Translations under genes and position numbers: made by a program
The notes under the pieces: model-generated
Databases searched by the model: none
The model's input: the letters and a program-made list of their open reading frames with translations, nothing else
What the model was told of the DNA's origin: nothing
Assembly (NCBI GenBank): GCA_024699855.1
Contig: JAMPIQ010000002.1
Span: 15,748,001-15,812,000 of the forward strand
DNA from: Aphelenchoides besseyi
Lineage: Eukaryota > Nematoda > Chromadorea > Rhabditida > Aphelenchoididae
Length of the DNA: 64,000 nucleotides
Direction of reading: 5' to 3'
In this document: piece after piece, positions 23,501 through 34,428 of the stretch
Layout: each line of letters opens with the position of its first letter
How positions within the stretch are numbered: position 1 is the first letter of the stretch

Positions 23501-23798
23501 TTGGCAATTCGGTTTGACCACCGAAATGTTTCCGACCAAAATCCGTTGGGAGGTTTTCATTTTGGTCTGAGACCTTAAGTCGGGACTTTTAATTTTACTT
23601 TGCACTCAATATCCTCCGGCAATGCAGTTTAAGAGCCTTGTTGATGCTTTGTTCAGTTCCGAAGAATCTGTTTGACGTCTCCGAGCAGTCGGGCTTCAAT
23701 CCGATTCGTAAAGTTTTGAACTAACTACACGTGACCGTTGCTTCTACGACGATCGTCGTTTAGATTCGCGACTCGGGTTGTTAGCATTTTAAGTGAAA
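20562..23798. other. Gene-poor region upstream of a synaptotagmin
   Basis: About 3.2 kb without a supported gene. Open frames on both strands overlap each other and lack domain patterns. A T-rich stretch at 21389-21555 reads as a short hydrophobic peptide on the plus strand but has no splice or conservation support. 5' exons of the downstream synaptotagmin could lie here. Confidence 0.45.
21896..21941. repeat. Perfect 14-bp inverted repeat
   Basis: CGATTAATAGAATT at 21896-21909 is exactly complementary to 21928-21941, with an 18-nt T-rich loop. It is AT-rich and lies in gene-free DNA. It may be a hairpin, a foldback remnant or a transcript end signal. Confidence 0.6.
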
Positions 23799-24922
23799 AT
23801 GTTTAGATTAAGACGCAGAGATCCGGTCACTTCGAGAATGTCAAACGTTGGGACTCCGCGAAAGAAGGACAAAAAGGACGATGACAAAGAAAAGAAGTTT
23901 CTCGGCTTACTGACCTTCAAATTGGATTACGATTTCGAGAAGAATGCTGTAAAGTTAATGGGGATTTAACGACCCTCATTCGTGTATTTCAGCTGACCGT
24001 TGTGGTCGTGAGCGCAGAGCAATTGCCGGCAATGGACTTGGGAGGAACCTCCGATCCATACGTTAAGGTCTATCTGATGCCCGATAAGAAAAAGAAGTTC
24101 ACAACAAAAGTTCAACGAAAATCCCTGAATCCTGTCTTCAACGAAACGTTCACGTTCAAAGTGAGTTCACAAAAAAACTTGAAAGTGAACGTTCGTTCAG
24201 ATTCCTTACAGCGAAATTGGAGGCCAAACACTTATGCTGAACGTTTTTGATTTCGATCGTTTCGGAAAACACGATCAAATCGGAGTTGTAGCAATTCCGT
24301 TGGGTAAAATCGATTTAGCATCAACAATCGAGAAAACAACTCCAATCGAAGCACCGCCGGTAAGAACAAGTTCATCGACTAGAATTCATGATTTGTGTCG
24401 CAGGAAAACCAACTGGGATCCGTTTGTTTGGCCTTGAGATATGTTCCGAATAAAAACAAACTGACGGTCGTAGTTATGGAATGTAAAAATTTGAAGAAGA
24501 TGGACGTTCTCGGGCTTTCAGGTGAGCGAAGAAGACGATTCGTTTAGTCCATCGAAAGTTTAGATCCCTACGTGAAGATTTATCTGATGATGCAAAACAA
24601 ACGACTGGAAAAGAAAAAGACGACAATCAAAATGAAAACCCTGAATCCCTATTTCAATCAATCGTTCAGGTTCGTTGTTCATTTGATCTCAAACCTTATC
24701 GTCATTTGTAGCTACGATGTTACACCCGAAAAGATGCAACGAGTTCATTTGCACGTCATTGTATCAGACTACGATCGTGTGGGATCGAACGAAAGAATCG
24801 GTCAAGTGATCATTGGAAGTCAAGCAACTGGTGCCGGACTCAAACACTGGACCGACATGCTCGCCACTCCGCGGCGTTCCGTAGCCGCGTGGCATGTGCT
24901 GCAGCCGTTCAACGACGACTAG
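23799..24922 (+). CDS. Synaptotagmin, C2A-C2B region (transmembrane part not found)
   Basis: Calcium/phospholipid-binding tandem C2 protein of vesicle exocytosis. Exons 23799-23948, 23993-24160, 24201-24359, 24404-24521, 24564-24669 and 24712-24922 give 303 residues. C2A carries [18 protein letters not shown] and [14 protein letters not shown] with the five expected acidic ligands. C2B carries [17 protein letters not shown] and [13 protein letters not shown], where the last ligand position is Glu instead of Asp, and ends with the WHVL motif typical of synaptotagmins 1/2. The N-terminus is a short Lys/Asp-rich linker with no membrane segment. Either this is a soluble form or 5' exons lie upstream: an AAG acceptor at 23793 leaves the frame open, just after an in-frame TAA. 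Confidence 0.88.
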
Positions 24923-25756
24923 TTGTTTACCAATCAATAGGGTTGTTGATTGCGCATTTACATTTTCTGTGCCTCTAACTACTCTCAGTCGTAGCCTAAT
25001 TCGAATTGACAAACCCCTGACCTATCGCATCGTGAGCTTAAATGATTGTTCTGCCCGTCTCCGTACAATTTCATGCCAAAAACCGTGCATATCCGTCAGA
25101 TCCCGATTCACTGTTTCATTCCTGCTAACAAAACGAAAAGCAACATATTTTCAAAGGTTTTTGTTCAAAGAACTCCAAGTTCATTTGAACAAAACAATCT
25201 GCTGTTTTCAAATTGATCTCTTAGTCTTCGCTTACAATCCTCCCAACATTTTGTTCAATTGCTTTCTTTGCAATTACCAATATTTCTTGTGCATGATAAA
25301 TTTCTATTCAATTGACTACCTTCTCAGACGATTTTCGACCTGTTGCCCGAGCTGAGAAGTGTTGATTACCATATTGCTATGAAAAAACTGCTGCTCAGAC
25401 CAAAAAGCCAGCCGACAGTCCAATGAACGAACGAAATCATAACTCGAGCAATCGATACGCCGAGATAACAAAAAACGTGACCACTCAACTTATAGTTGCT
25501 CCCCACATGCAGCCTCTTACGTTCGAAGGTTATGGAGGTGATCGGCGCTGTTTTTAATTATCACCACTTTAACTGATAACACGTTTGATGTGCCTTCGAA
25601 ACAACCAATCATACCGGTTAATTGTTTTTTGAAAGTTTTAACAGAAAAGTGCAAATCGTTCGAATTGGTTTTTGTGTAGAATTTACTCTTCGAAATAATC
25701 GACGTACTAAAAAGCTGAAATAAACTTTTAGTTGGAAGCAACGGTCTAGAGCCACG
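24923..25756. other. Intergenic region between synaptotagmin and PHYH
   Basis: No gene structure supported. The sequence is AT-rich, with overlapping non-coding frames on both strands. Confidence 0.45.
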
Positions 25757-27045
25757 ATGTCATTGGTGAGTTTGGGATCTCTTATGAATTATTGGTCTTG
25801 CAGATGAACTACAATTCCGATGGACAGGTACTAAGTGTGCAACAACGAAAAGCCTACGAACGTGATGGCTACATTATTGTAAAGAACTGTGTTCCACAAT
25901 ACGAACTTCAACGATATTAGTGAGTTGACGGTTTGGAACAAATCGACTTAACTTTTCAGTAATCGATTCAAAGAGATTTCTGAGGGAAAGAACGTGCCCA
26001 TGGAGTTGTCTGTGATGCGTGATGCTTCCATTGCAGAATCTGAGTTCAATCCCGGTGAAAAGGTTGGTTCGTGATATTACTTTTGTTTTCATTATTTTAT
26101 TCAGGCAATCATAAAGATTCAAGACTTCAACAACGATCCCGTTCTTTTTGACTACTGCAAATATCCGGCTGTTTGTTCACCGAAAATTTCTCGATCGTTT
26201 ACCCTCGTTTCAGATTGTCGACATTGTGGAAGATCTGATTGGGAGGCCGAATAGTTCACTGTTGAGTATGCACACAATGGTAAGGTTATCCTGAAGCTCT
26301 TCATAAAACAATGTTTTAGTTGATCAACAAACCAAGTGATAACGGGAACCTGAGTTCACGACATCCACTTCATCAAGACTTGATCTACTTTCCATTCCGG
26401 TATTATTGCTTTTATTCAATTATATTCGATTGCTGTTTAGTCCAGCTGATTACATTTGTTGTGCTTGGACAGCCATGGAACGAGTTAATCGCAAGAACGG
26501 TTGTCTAATTGTTGTTCCGGGTAGTCATCGTAAACATCCACTACTGAAACACGAATATCCGAAATGGGAGGTAAGTTCGCATTGTTGTAATCACCAGTGT
26601 GCGTTTCTTGAAGCAAGTCAACAAAGCCTATTACGGAATCCACAACTTTGATCCTTCAATGCCGCGGGTTTACGTCGAAATGGAACCCGGAGACACCGTC
26701 TTCTTTCATCCGCTTATCATTCACGGATCAGGTGCAAATCGGACGGACGGATTTCGAAAAGCGATTTCGACTCATTACGCAAATGGAGACAAATGTCATT
26801 GTACGTTAAGATCAGAAGCAAAATGAAGAACTGCTTTTAGACATTTCGGTCAAAGGAACGGTTCAAGAAGAAGTGGAAGCCGAGGTTGTTGAACTGGCTC
26901 AAAAACAACTCAAAAAGTTGGGGATTCCGATTGAGAAAATCACTTTCCAGGTAACTAGACGTTATCATTCTTACTGACGTTTATGATTCAGGAATTTTGG
27001 AAGATAAGAAGCAAGCCACTGAACGACAACCGTGCGAACTTGTAA
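25757..27045 (+). CDS. PHYH: Phytanoyl-CoA dioxygenase family protein
   Basis: Fe(II)/2-oxoglutarate oxygenase that alpha-hydroxylates phytanoyl-CoA in peroxisomes. Ten exons: 25757-25765, 25804-25919, 25960-26062, 26105-26170, 26214-26279, 26320-26399, 26441-26570, 26614-26800, 26841-26950 and 26992-27045, giving 306 residues. The iron site is [12 protein letters not shown] (His-x-Asp) with the distal His in [11 protein letters not shown]; the 2-oxoglutarate Arg is in GFRKAIS. The phrase EYPKWE and the order of blocks match animal PHYH. The first coding exon has only three codons. There is no clear PTS2 at the N-terminus and the C-terminus (RANL) is not a good PTS1, so location is uncertain. 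The exon 8 acceptor is AAG. Confidence 0.92.
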
Positions 27046-27117
27046 ATAACAAGAACAATTCCATTGATTAGTGGACTCAAGAACACTTATGATAGCAATC
27101 ATTTCACTTATTAACGT

Positions 27118-27132
27118 TTTATTGGAAATAAA
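27118..27132. promoter_or_regulatory. Overlapping convergent poly(A) signals (PHYH and SMYD)
   Basis: AATAAA on the plus strand at 27127-27132 (PHYH) and on the minus strand at 27123-27118 (SMYD). Each cleavage site should fall beyond the other gene's signal, so the two 3' UTRs should overlap by tens of bases. Confidence 0.6.
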
Positions 27133-27177
27133 CTGACAACAATTTTTGGTTATTTTCGTGTAAACATCTCAATCAAC

Positions 27178-28948
27178 TTAGCTGGAATTGTTCAGGGAGA
27201 CTCCTTGAAGCACCTCTGATAAGTCCACGGGTTTGATGTTTGTTCCTTCGTCCATTTTGCACAATTCCAAAAGTTCGTCGTCCGTTTTCTTGACATTTTT
27301 ATCCAAAAAGGTCCATAACGCCAATACCCGTAGATAGTTCGGATGTGTGAGACCCAACGACGCTTCGAGCAAGCACATTGCGTCGAAGGCCATCGGCGTT
27401 GCTTCGGTTCGTTTGCCTTCACGAATCAACTCAGCACAACGCTCAACGAGACCGAAAGTTTTTGTTTTGTCCGTAGACGGAAAACAAGCACTGAAGTTCT
27501 GTTGGACTCTACTCAACATGGAACCAATGTTGTCTCCCAGTTTGCCGCTGATATGCAAAATCGCCGTCTCCAATCGATTCAAATAGACGTTCTTTTCGTG
27601 CAGAATCGGACGTGCTCTTTCCAAATGTCCTTTCAGAGCGTTGATATCATCATTTGTCGTATATCGTACAGGTAATTCCAACTGAACGAAAAGATTATAT
27701 AAACATCAACTCAACCTACCATCGTTTGTTGTCCACGAATCACGTACTCGACGTCGATTTCGGTTTTACATTTCGGACATTCGAGAGCTCGCGGTTCCAT
27801 ATCTTCGCTTATAAGAATCGGTTCATCGCAAAGAATGTTTTTGCAGCGAATCGATGTTAACAAATCGTCTGCCGGATCTTCGCAACGACTACAATGACAC
27901 TCGAAATACCATTTTTGCTAAAACCCTACAATCAAATACGTTCAACTTCACCACTTACCTTCAGTTCATTTCGACGTTGATATCTCGATCGTCCAATGTC
28001 CGTGTAGCTGATTGTTGCGGTCGAGTAGTCAGCGGGATCTGTCGACGGCGTGAGAGGTCGAATATAAGCGTAGTAGCCGTCGAATAACATACTGCAGTTT
28101 GGAATGCACGAGTGATCGTATTTTGAGACGCCCAAATCGAGAGACAAACCGACTTCATCGCCTTGCATCGAATGAACTGTATGCGAGTTGATTGTTGATT
28201 TGCAATAGACATCGAAGACCTCCGATTCGGTCAATTGTTCAACTAGAAACTGTCATTTTAGAAGCACACAAACAGCGTTTACAGTTGAATCTCATCGTAA
28301 AAAAACTTACTTCGAAACAGACACAATTTGTCGAATATCTTTTTGAAACGTTCGTAACGCGGTTCGTCCTTTCGAATTTCTTCTGCGTGGCTCAACAACC
28401 TTAAATGAATACGTAGAAGGTTGTTGTGCTTCGAATCCCTTACTCATCGAACTTTCTCTCACACTCCCAACCTCCTTTATCACCGTTCTCTTCGATGAAT
28501 CGCCGACGATCGATTATACGACTAAACGTTTCTGATGTCAACTGGTACTTGTTCAACGAACTCACCTCAAGAAGAGAACCTCAGTCATTGGAAGATTCGG
28601 AAAAGCGATTTTCAGACGCTCACATTCTTCTTTGTGTAAACGCCATGCTTCTTTTTGACATTGTTTCGAACAGTAACGTGCGAACGAACAGGCACTACAA
28701 GTGAGAAGTTTGCCCAAGACTTCGGGTTTTTTAAAACACTCCGAACAAAACGTGTTCACTTGATTGTTAATCAAAAGATGAGCATAAGGTCGACGATAGA
28801 CTTTGATACGATCGGTTGTTGTGTTGAGTGTGACGTTGGGATGAGCGTCGATTGCAGTCGTCTTTTTGGTATTCGTCTCCTCTTCGATCTCCTTCACTAT
28901 CACCATGCTGTTGGGATCTAGAAGCGGTGGTGGAAATACAATTGGCAT
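27178..28948 (-). CDS. SET and MYND domain protein (SMYD family)
   Basis: Lysine methyltransferase family with a zinc MYND finger inserted in a split SET domain. Six exons: 28566-28948, 28444-28521, 28311-28399, 27959-28242, 27720-27917 and 27178-27681, giving 511 residues. The MYND finger reads CSECFKKPEVLGKLLTCSAC then YCSKQCQKEAWRLHKEEC. The SET core holds DHSCIPNCSMLFDG where the family usually has NHSC, a change at a normally conserved Asn. The post-SET Cys set CHCSRCEDP follows, and the last 168 residues form the helical C-terminal domain. It most resembles SMYD3/SMYD4-type proteins, but I cannot choose. The exon 3 acceptor is AAG. Confidence 0.88.
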
Positions 28949-29705
28949 TAGTTTACGTTTAAACCCGAATAAGCAGATGAATTCGACGTTCAACAAGTTA
29001 ATCAGGAATGAGAATCAAAGTGACAAAAGGAGTCTAAATCATTTGAAACAAAAAAGAACAACGTCTTTGTGATCAATTGCGGACATCTCGAAAACGCGAA
29101 AACGACAAGAAATTCGTCCATTTCGTTGAGTTCAACCGAAAGATTTCCGACGAAAGCGGACCTTTGGGGGCTCCGCAAAGTTGATTGCAGTGAATCGTCC
29201 CGTCAGCTCTGACTAGTCACTTTACTTTTTTCTCGGATCTCGGCCTCTTCATCTCCTCGGACATTTGGCCGCATCGCAATCCGGTTGTTGGGGCCTTTGA
29301 GCTTAAGCCAACATCTCACACACTTGATTTTCGATGTTCAACCGAAGTTATCATTTCACATCATGGGCCTCTGCAGAAAAATTTTACTGTTTGAGTTTTG
29401 ATTGCACACCAACACTCATGACTCACTGGTCAGCGGTCTTTCGGATGCTTCGAAATGTTGCGTGATAATAAAAAGATACAAGAAAACATAACACAAAATG
29501 GAGCGTTAATCTCATCAAACATCACGACTTGAATGTGCTTGATCATCGCAACGGCTTCTCCAAGTTTACGACTTGAAAAATTTTACGATTTTAAACACCA
29601 AAAAACGCAACATCAAAGTGGTCAGCAAACAAGCTTCAAGCGTATAAAACGATCAAGCGATATGATCAGATATCTAATTTCAACCATATCTTTTCGTCTC
29701 CAAAC
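28949..29705. other. Divergent upstream region with a TATA box for the secreted protein
   Basis: Between the SMYD start (-) and the secreted protein start (+). TATAAAA at 29643-29649 lies 57 nt before the plus-strand ATG, a convincing spacing for a short leader. No TATA box is obvious for SMYD. Confidence 0.5.
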
Positions 29706-30657
29706 ATGAGCAACTGGACGCTGAAACTTGCGGTTGTTGTCGTTTGTTTAGCAACATCCATTCGTCGGAGTGATGGATGCGCTTCTTTGGGAAGTCAGAA
29801 ACATTACTGTAGATCTCCCTCTTTACGTAGAAATTTAAGGCAGCACCGATTCTCAGATCTTCACCGATCCAACACTTTCGTGGTCAATGTCACCGCCGGC
29901 CGCTTGGACCTATCCGGCTACATGGGCTCAAGTTTGTTTCAATGACTGTCAATAATCAACCACTTGTTTTCAGACCACAGCACAAGTCTTTCCTTCACAA
30001 CCTCTATTTCAAACTGATGCCGAGAATCAGGCAGATGGCGATTTGAGAGCGGCGGTCAGTTCATTATGCTCTCGAAGCTTATCTTCCAATTTAGACGTTG
30101 GAAAGTTTGGCTGCGAACAATTTGCCCACGAATGGTGTTCGTGTCACAGCTAACTATCAACCACAGGTTCAACAAAATCACTGAATGCAAATCATAAGCT
30201 CCGTTGTTTAGATGATCAGTGACTGCGTGAAGGTCGCTGGTACTGGAACGGGAATCCCAACAACAACTACTTCGTAACTCTATTCCAATTATAGACATAA
30301 TCCAACTGTTTCAGCGGCACGGTTTTTGGAATCTACGAGTCGGGAGCAATCACTCAGTTGGCTACAACAACCGCCGACTTAAGTCCAGCGAACTGTATTG
30401 CAAGAAACTTTGCTACGGGTATGTAATCCGAAAGATTGTTTTCCCAATTGCAATTTCAGGTGTCACATTCCAACAGAATGTTGTCCAGGCTTCGTTGAGT
30501 GTAAGTACTGGATATTAAAAAGAAAGACTAATATCCTTTTCAGATCAACGGTCTCACGTTGAATGGTCTTCAACTACGCCAATTAGCTGCACAACTGCAA
30601 AATCTTCTCAACTTCAACTACCGAGTTCGTTTCACCACCGAAATAACCTTCACCTAA
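29706..30657 (+). CDS. Secreted protein of unknown family
   Basis: Eight exons: 29706-29793, 29840-29931, 29974-30054, 30095-30166, 30212-30273, 30315-30418, 30460-30500 and 30544-30657, giving 217 residues. A signal peptide (about residues 1-25) ends before GCASLG. The mature part is rich in Thr, Gln, Ala, Asn and Leu, with few charges, and has three Cys. Phrases such as VRVTANYQPQ and GTGTGIPTTTT suggest a beta-rich, adhesive or structural fold; the C-terminus (LQLRQLAAQLQNLLNFNY) is helical. Exon 1-2 splicing uses GTCAGA and an AAG acceptor, chosen because it alone keeps the frame open. A TATA box lies 57 nt upstream. AATAAA follows at 30734. I do not recognise the family. Confidence 0.75.
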
Positions 30658-30847
30658 TCGGACGTTTGTTTCCATTAACTAAAAGTGGTGGGTGTGTTCA
30701 AGTAATCACTTATACAAAACTGCTAAACATTTTAATAAACATAACTTAATTAACGATACAACTTTGTAATCTACGAATGGAAAAGATACAATGATAACAT
30801 TTGACCCGTCAATAAACCCAATGGAATAAAAATGGATATGCAGAAAT

Positions 30848-32772
30848 TTACATAGTCAATGGTCGCGCGTACTCAGAAGTCCAATCTCGTTCGAAGACGC
30901 TGTTGAAGTCGGAAACGATTGCTGCCGAATCGACGGTTTCGAAAATTACACCAACACCAGCAGTCGTGATGAAGTAATCGGCTGCCCAGTTACTGCAAAA
31001 GAAATAAGTTCAATTCAACAGTTCAAATGATTACCTTGTCCCGACATAAGCCATTTTTTCGGTAACTAAAAGATCGTTGTGTTAAAATTTATTAGTTTCT
31101 TACCGAAATATTTGTTATGGTTGACACGTGCGTGATCGACTTTCTGTTGCTCCATTGATGTTGGCACAGTGAATAGTCGCTGAAAGCTTGTAATACAAAA
31201 ACTAAGCGTTGAAATGAACTTACCACATTGATTTGGCCACGTTTACCGCCGACGTGAAACGGCAGAGCGCTGTTGATTTGAAGCATTGAACGCAGATATC
31301 CGAGCATTTCGGGTCGACTGTAGTTCCAGTGGCTTATCAACAGATCGACTTTAGCTCCATTGTACGCCGCGCCTCTCAACGCGCTGTCCAAGAGTCCCCA
31401 ATAACTGAAACAGACGATGAACAAACGAAAGATCGAGACAACGGACTAATTGCGTTCTACTCCCATGTAAAGAGTTGTCGGAATGTAATCCATGACAGCA
31501 ACTCGAACATATTCACGAGCCTGTCCGATCACATAAATGATCGCATCCAAGTCGTGATCTCGTCCTCTCGCATTCAACGGCGCCGGTGAGCTCTTAAAAT
31601 TGGCGTGCTTTAAGATTTTCAAATCGCACTCACCGAAATGAAGGTTCTCATTTGATCGCCATTGAATGTGATATTCAACGGTTGTTCGTGATTGAATTTG
31701 GTTCGAAGATTCAATGGCCATGGTTCGGGTATTCGACGATTTTCTTCGGCAACTTTCCAATAGACGGTGAAGATCTTGTGCAAGTCGATGGCCATACAGG
31801 AGCAATTTCGAATCACGACGCCGAGTTCCTTGACTTCCGTCAACGATCGCCAATCCATGTTCGCCGATCCAACGTAAATATGCTTTTCGTCTACGATCCA
31901 AAATTTCGTGTGTAATACACCCGATCCAAAAAGCTTCACAAAATCCATCGATCGAACTGTTGCCAATCCACGAGCTTCGAGTTCGGCCGAATCATCTTGT
32001 GGAAATGCTTTCGAACGGTTGTTCTGCACGATATAAACGTTCACCCCACGTTGAGAAGCCTGAACGAGTTGATCGAAAATTCGTTGTCCCTGAATTCAAT
32101 TCACAATCAAAGAATACGAGTCAAAAACAAACCTCAACGGCCGTTGGATATCCGCTCTTATCTCGTAGAGACCAGTACAAAGCGGCAATGCGAACAGACT
32201 TCTCTGCCGATTGAAGTAACTCGCTCCATGCCACGTGAGTTGCTTTGTGTTTGGGTCCAGAGTGAAAAGTCAGATTCGTCGGAATCGACTCGACAATCTC
32301 TAAGCTGAACAGCGAACAAATAACTTAAAAATCCTTTTTTAAACTCACGTGCAAGGATCCGTACAGACGCCCGTTTTCTCGAACTTCAATCCAATCTCCA
32401 GATCGTCACTGAACAGCGGTGCTAAGAACACAACCATAAGGAAAATGGAGACCACAGAGACGGGTAGACATGCGGGTTTGACAATCGAATTTGCGAAACA
32501 TCCCTCCACAACTTCTTTTTCCGGCGTCTTATAGTTGACTTTCGTGTCCAATAGTCCGAGTTCAAAGTTGGTGAGATCAGCTCTTCCATCTCTCGTCTAA
32601 ACAAATAGATGACCCAATGGAAAGAACAAAAGTTCAAGTTTAAAGAGTCATGTTCATCTCTATGGCAACTATCAGCCAAACGGTTTACCTCCGAAACTAA
32701 TCCCACAACTTTGGCGGCATACGGAAAAAATGGAAACCATTTGAATTCCCAAAATACAGTCGATTTCGGCAT
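30848..32772 (-). CDS. Type II membrane phospholipase D (PLD3/PLD4-like)
   Basis: HKD-superfamily protein; vertebrate PLD3/4 act as lysosomal 5' exonucleases on single-stranded nucleic acid. Nine exons: 32689-32772, 32349-32596, 32133-32304, 31634-32089, 31447-31592, 31224-31404, 31104-31179, 31035-31065 and 30848-30992, giving 512 residues. A cytosolic N-tail precedes one membrane helix (VSVVSIFLMVVFLAPLF, about residues 62-80). The first active motif is HTKFWIVDEKHIYVGSANMD and the second is HNKYFVTEKMAYVGTSNW; both have intact His and Lys. YIPTTLYM is the conserved linker after the first half. Exon 8 is 31 nt. Intron 1 (92 nt) is long for this window, and a second possible first exon lies at 33756-33846. 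Confidence 0.92.
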
Positions 32773-34428
32773 TTTCGATTTCAAAAACCGTCAACACTAG
32801 TTTTTCCGGTTTTCACGCAAATACGAAACGTGACAACGTGCCGTTGCTTTGGCGTCGTCGAGCGAATGAGGCCGACGAACAAAATGCTCGGCATTGATTT
32901 CATTTTCCAGCTGTTCCACGAAACACGCGCTTTATTGTACGCCTTTTGAAGCCTTCAAACTCTCAATTGAATGTTTCATATTCAAGCTCGATTGCATGGT
33001 ACTCCAAATTTTCTGATTCATAACCGACGATCTCTTACCGTTCCGATGGGTATCATCAGACGAAAGAAAAAGGCACTTAGTAGTGGGCTAGGCAACGGCT
33101 AAATATGGTAACCCGTTTAGACTTTCAATCTGCGTGTTCGCTTCGACAAATCGACGAGAAGAAAAGAACGTGAATTGGTATTTCAGAAAAGAAGTTCAAG
33201 CGGTTTTGAAAGTCAATTTCAAACAAAATCAAGTTTGTTTGAACTGCAACAAACTTTTGGAGCTCACCAATGAGACACAATCAAACGACAACAATTCGAT
33301 GAACATTTGGACTTTGTGTCAAAAAGAAGGCGCGAAATAAACACCAAAACCGTCGTGCTTGCTGTTTCGTTCCCAGTTTATATCTCAGGTAAAAAGCCGA
33401 ACCAGTTGAAGAAAAAGAAAATTTGGATGCTTATTGTTTCTGCCCAAATCTCGTCGCGTGAACGCGTACGAAAGCAATTTGCTCGCGAAGTCTAATGACC
33501 AGTCACGAAAATCCTCAGTAGTCAGTTTTATATACGTTAAAGTGTGAAAATTGTAAAGAACGTTAATCCGACTGTTATCGTCCTTCAAACACGCGATTCC
33601 TCGACTGTCGTGAAAACACTTTTTCTCTCAACGTTAAGTAACAGCAGATATCTTACAAGCTCGTATAATATCTAGCCATAAGCTCAGTAATCAAAACAAC
33701 ATCGAAAAGATGCTTAGTGTTCAGATTTTGATCTAAAAACAAGCAATCAACTTACGATCCAGCCTCCGGAAGCCGCCATTGTGTTCGTCGAGTTGTTGTG
33801 CTGCAAATGACCGACCTGTGGACTTCGATTGTACGAAAACTCCTCTCTGAAATGTTTTGTATACAAAGCAACAAAACGCGTGTTATTAAGTCGAAAACGC
33901 TAAGACACAATTCCGCTAATGAAATCATCGGATCGGGAAGATAAACGAGAGATTGATGTTAAGACCCTTTTCGTGTGTGCGTGTGTGGCAAACTAATAAC
34001 CGGATGTCAACGAAAAAGACTCGTGGAATTGTTGAAACCTCAAAATCGACTTCTCAAACGACAATTTTCAAAAGGAACAAACGTCTTAAGAATAACAATA
34101 AAGGACAAAACCGCTTTCCGTTTTTCTCTGCTAACTGACACGACATGTAAAAACAATTCCGACGCTCCTTGTACGACATAAACCGTGAGAATCGTCGAAT
34201 GGGCAATAGGGAAGTGAAAAGCGGTCATCACGACAACGATTAGCTTATAGCCTTCTAGCATAGAAACCTATGAAACTGCTCAATGAACTCTCTTCCACTG
34301 TTTATCCTACGGTCGCATGAACAACACGAATATTATCGACTTGAAAGGCTTAAGGAACTTCTTTATAGGTTAACAGAAACCATATCAACGAACAGTTTGA
34401 GTGTCTGGATAAATATTGAGAAAGCGGT
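32773..34428. other. Upstream region of phospholipase D
   Basis: Gene-free apart from the candidate alternative exon at 33756-33846. No other splice-consistent coding was found on either strand. Confidence 0.4.
33756..33846 (-). other. Probable alternative first exon of the phospholipase D gene
   Basis: A minus-strand segment flanked by a good acceptor (ACATTTCAG) and donor (GTAAGT) is open in the frame that ends phase 0. PLD exon 2 also starts in phase 0. An ATG at 33779 would give MAASGGWI joined directly to the exon 2 residues, replacing the 28-residue N-tail coded by 32689-32772. The acceptor upstream implies a further 5' exon or trans-spliced leader. Confidence 0.45.
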
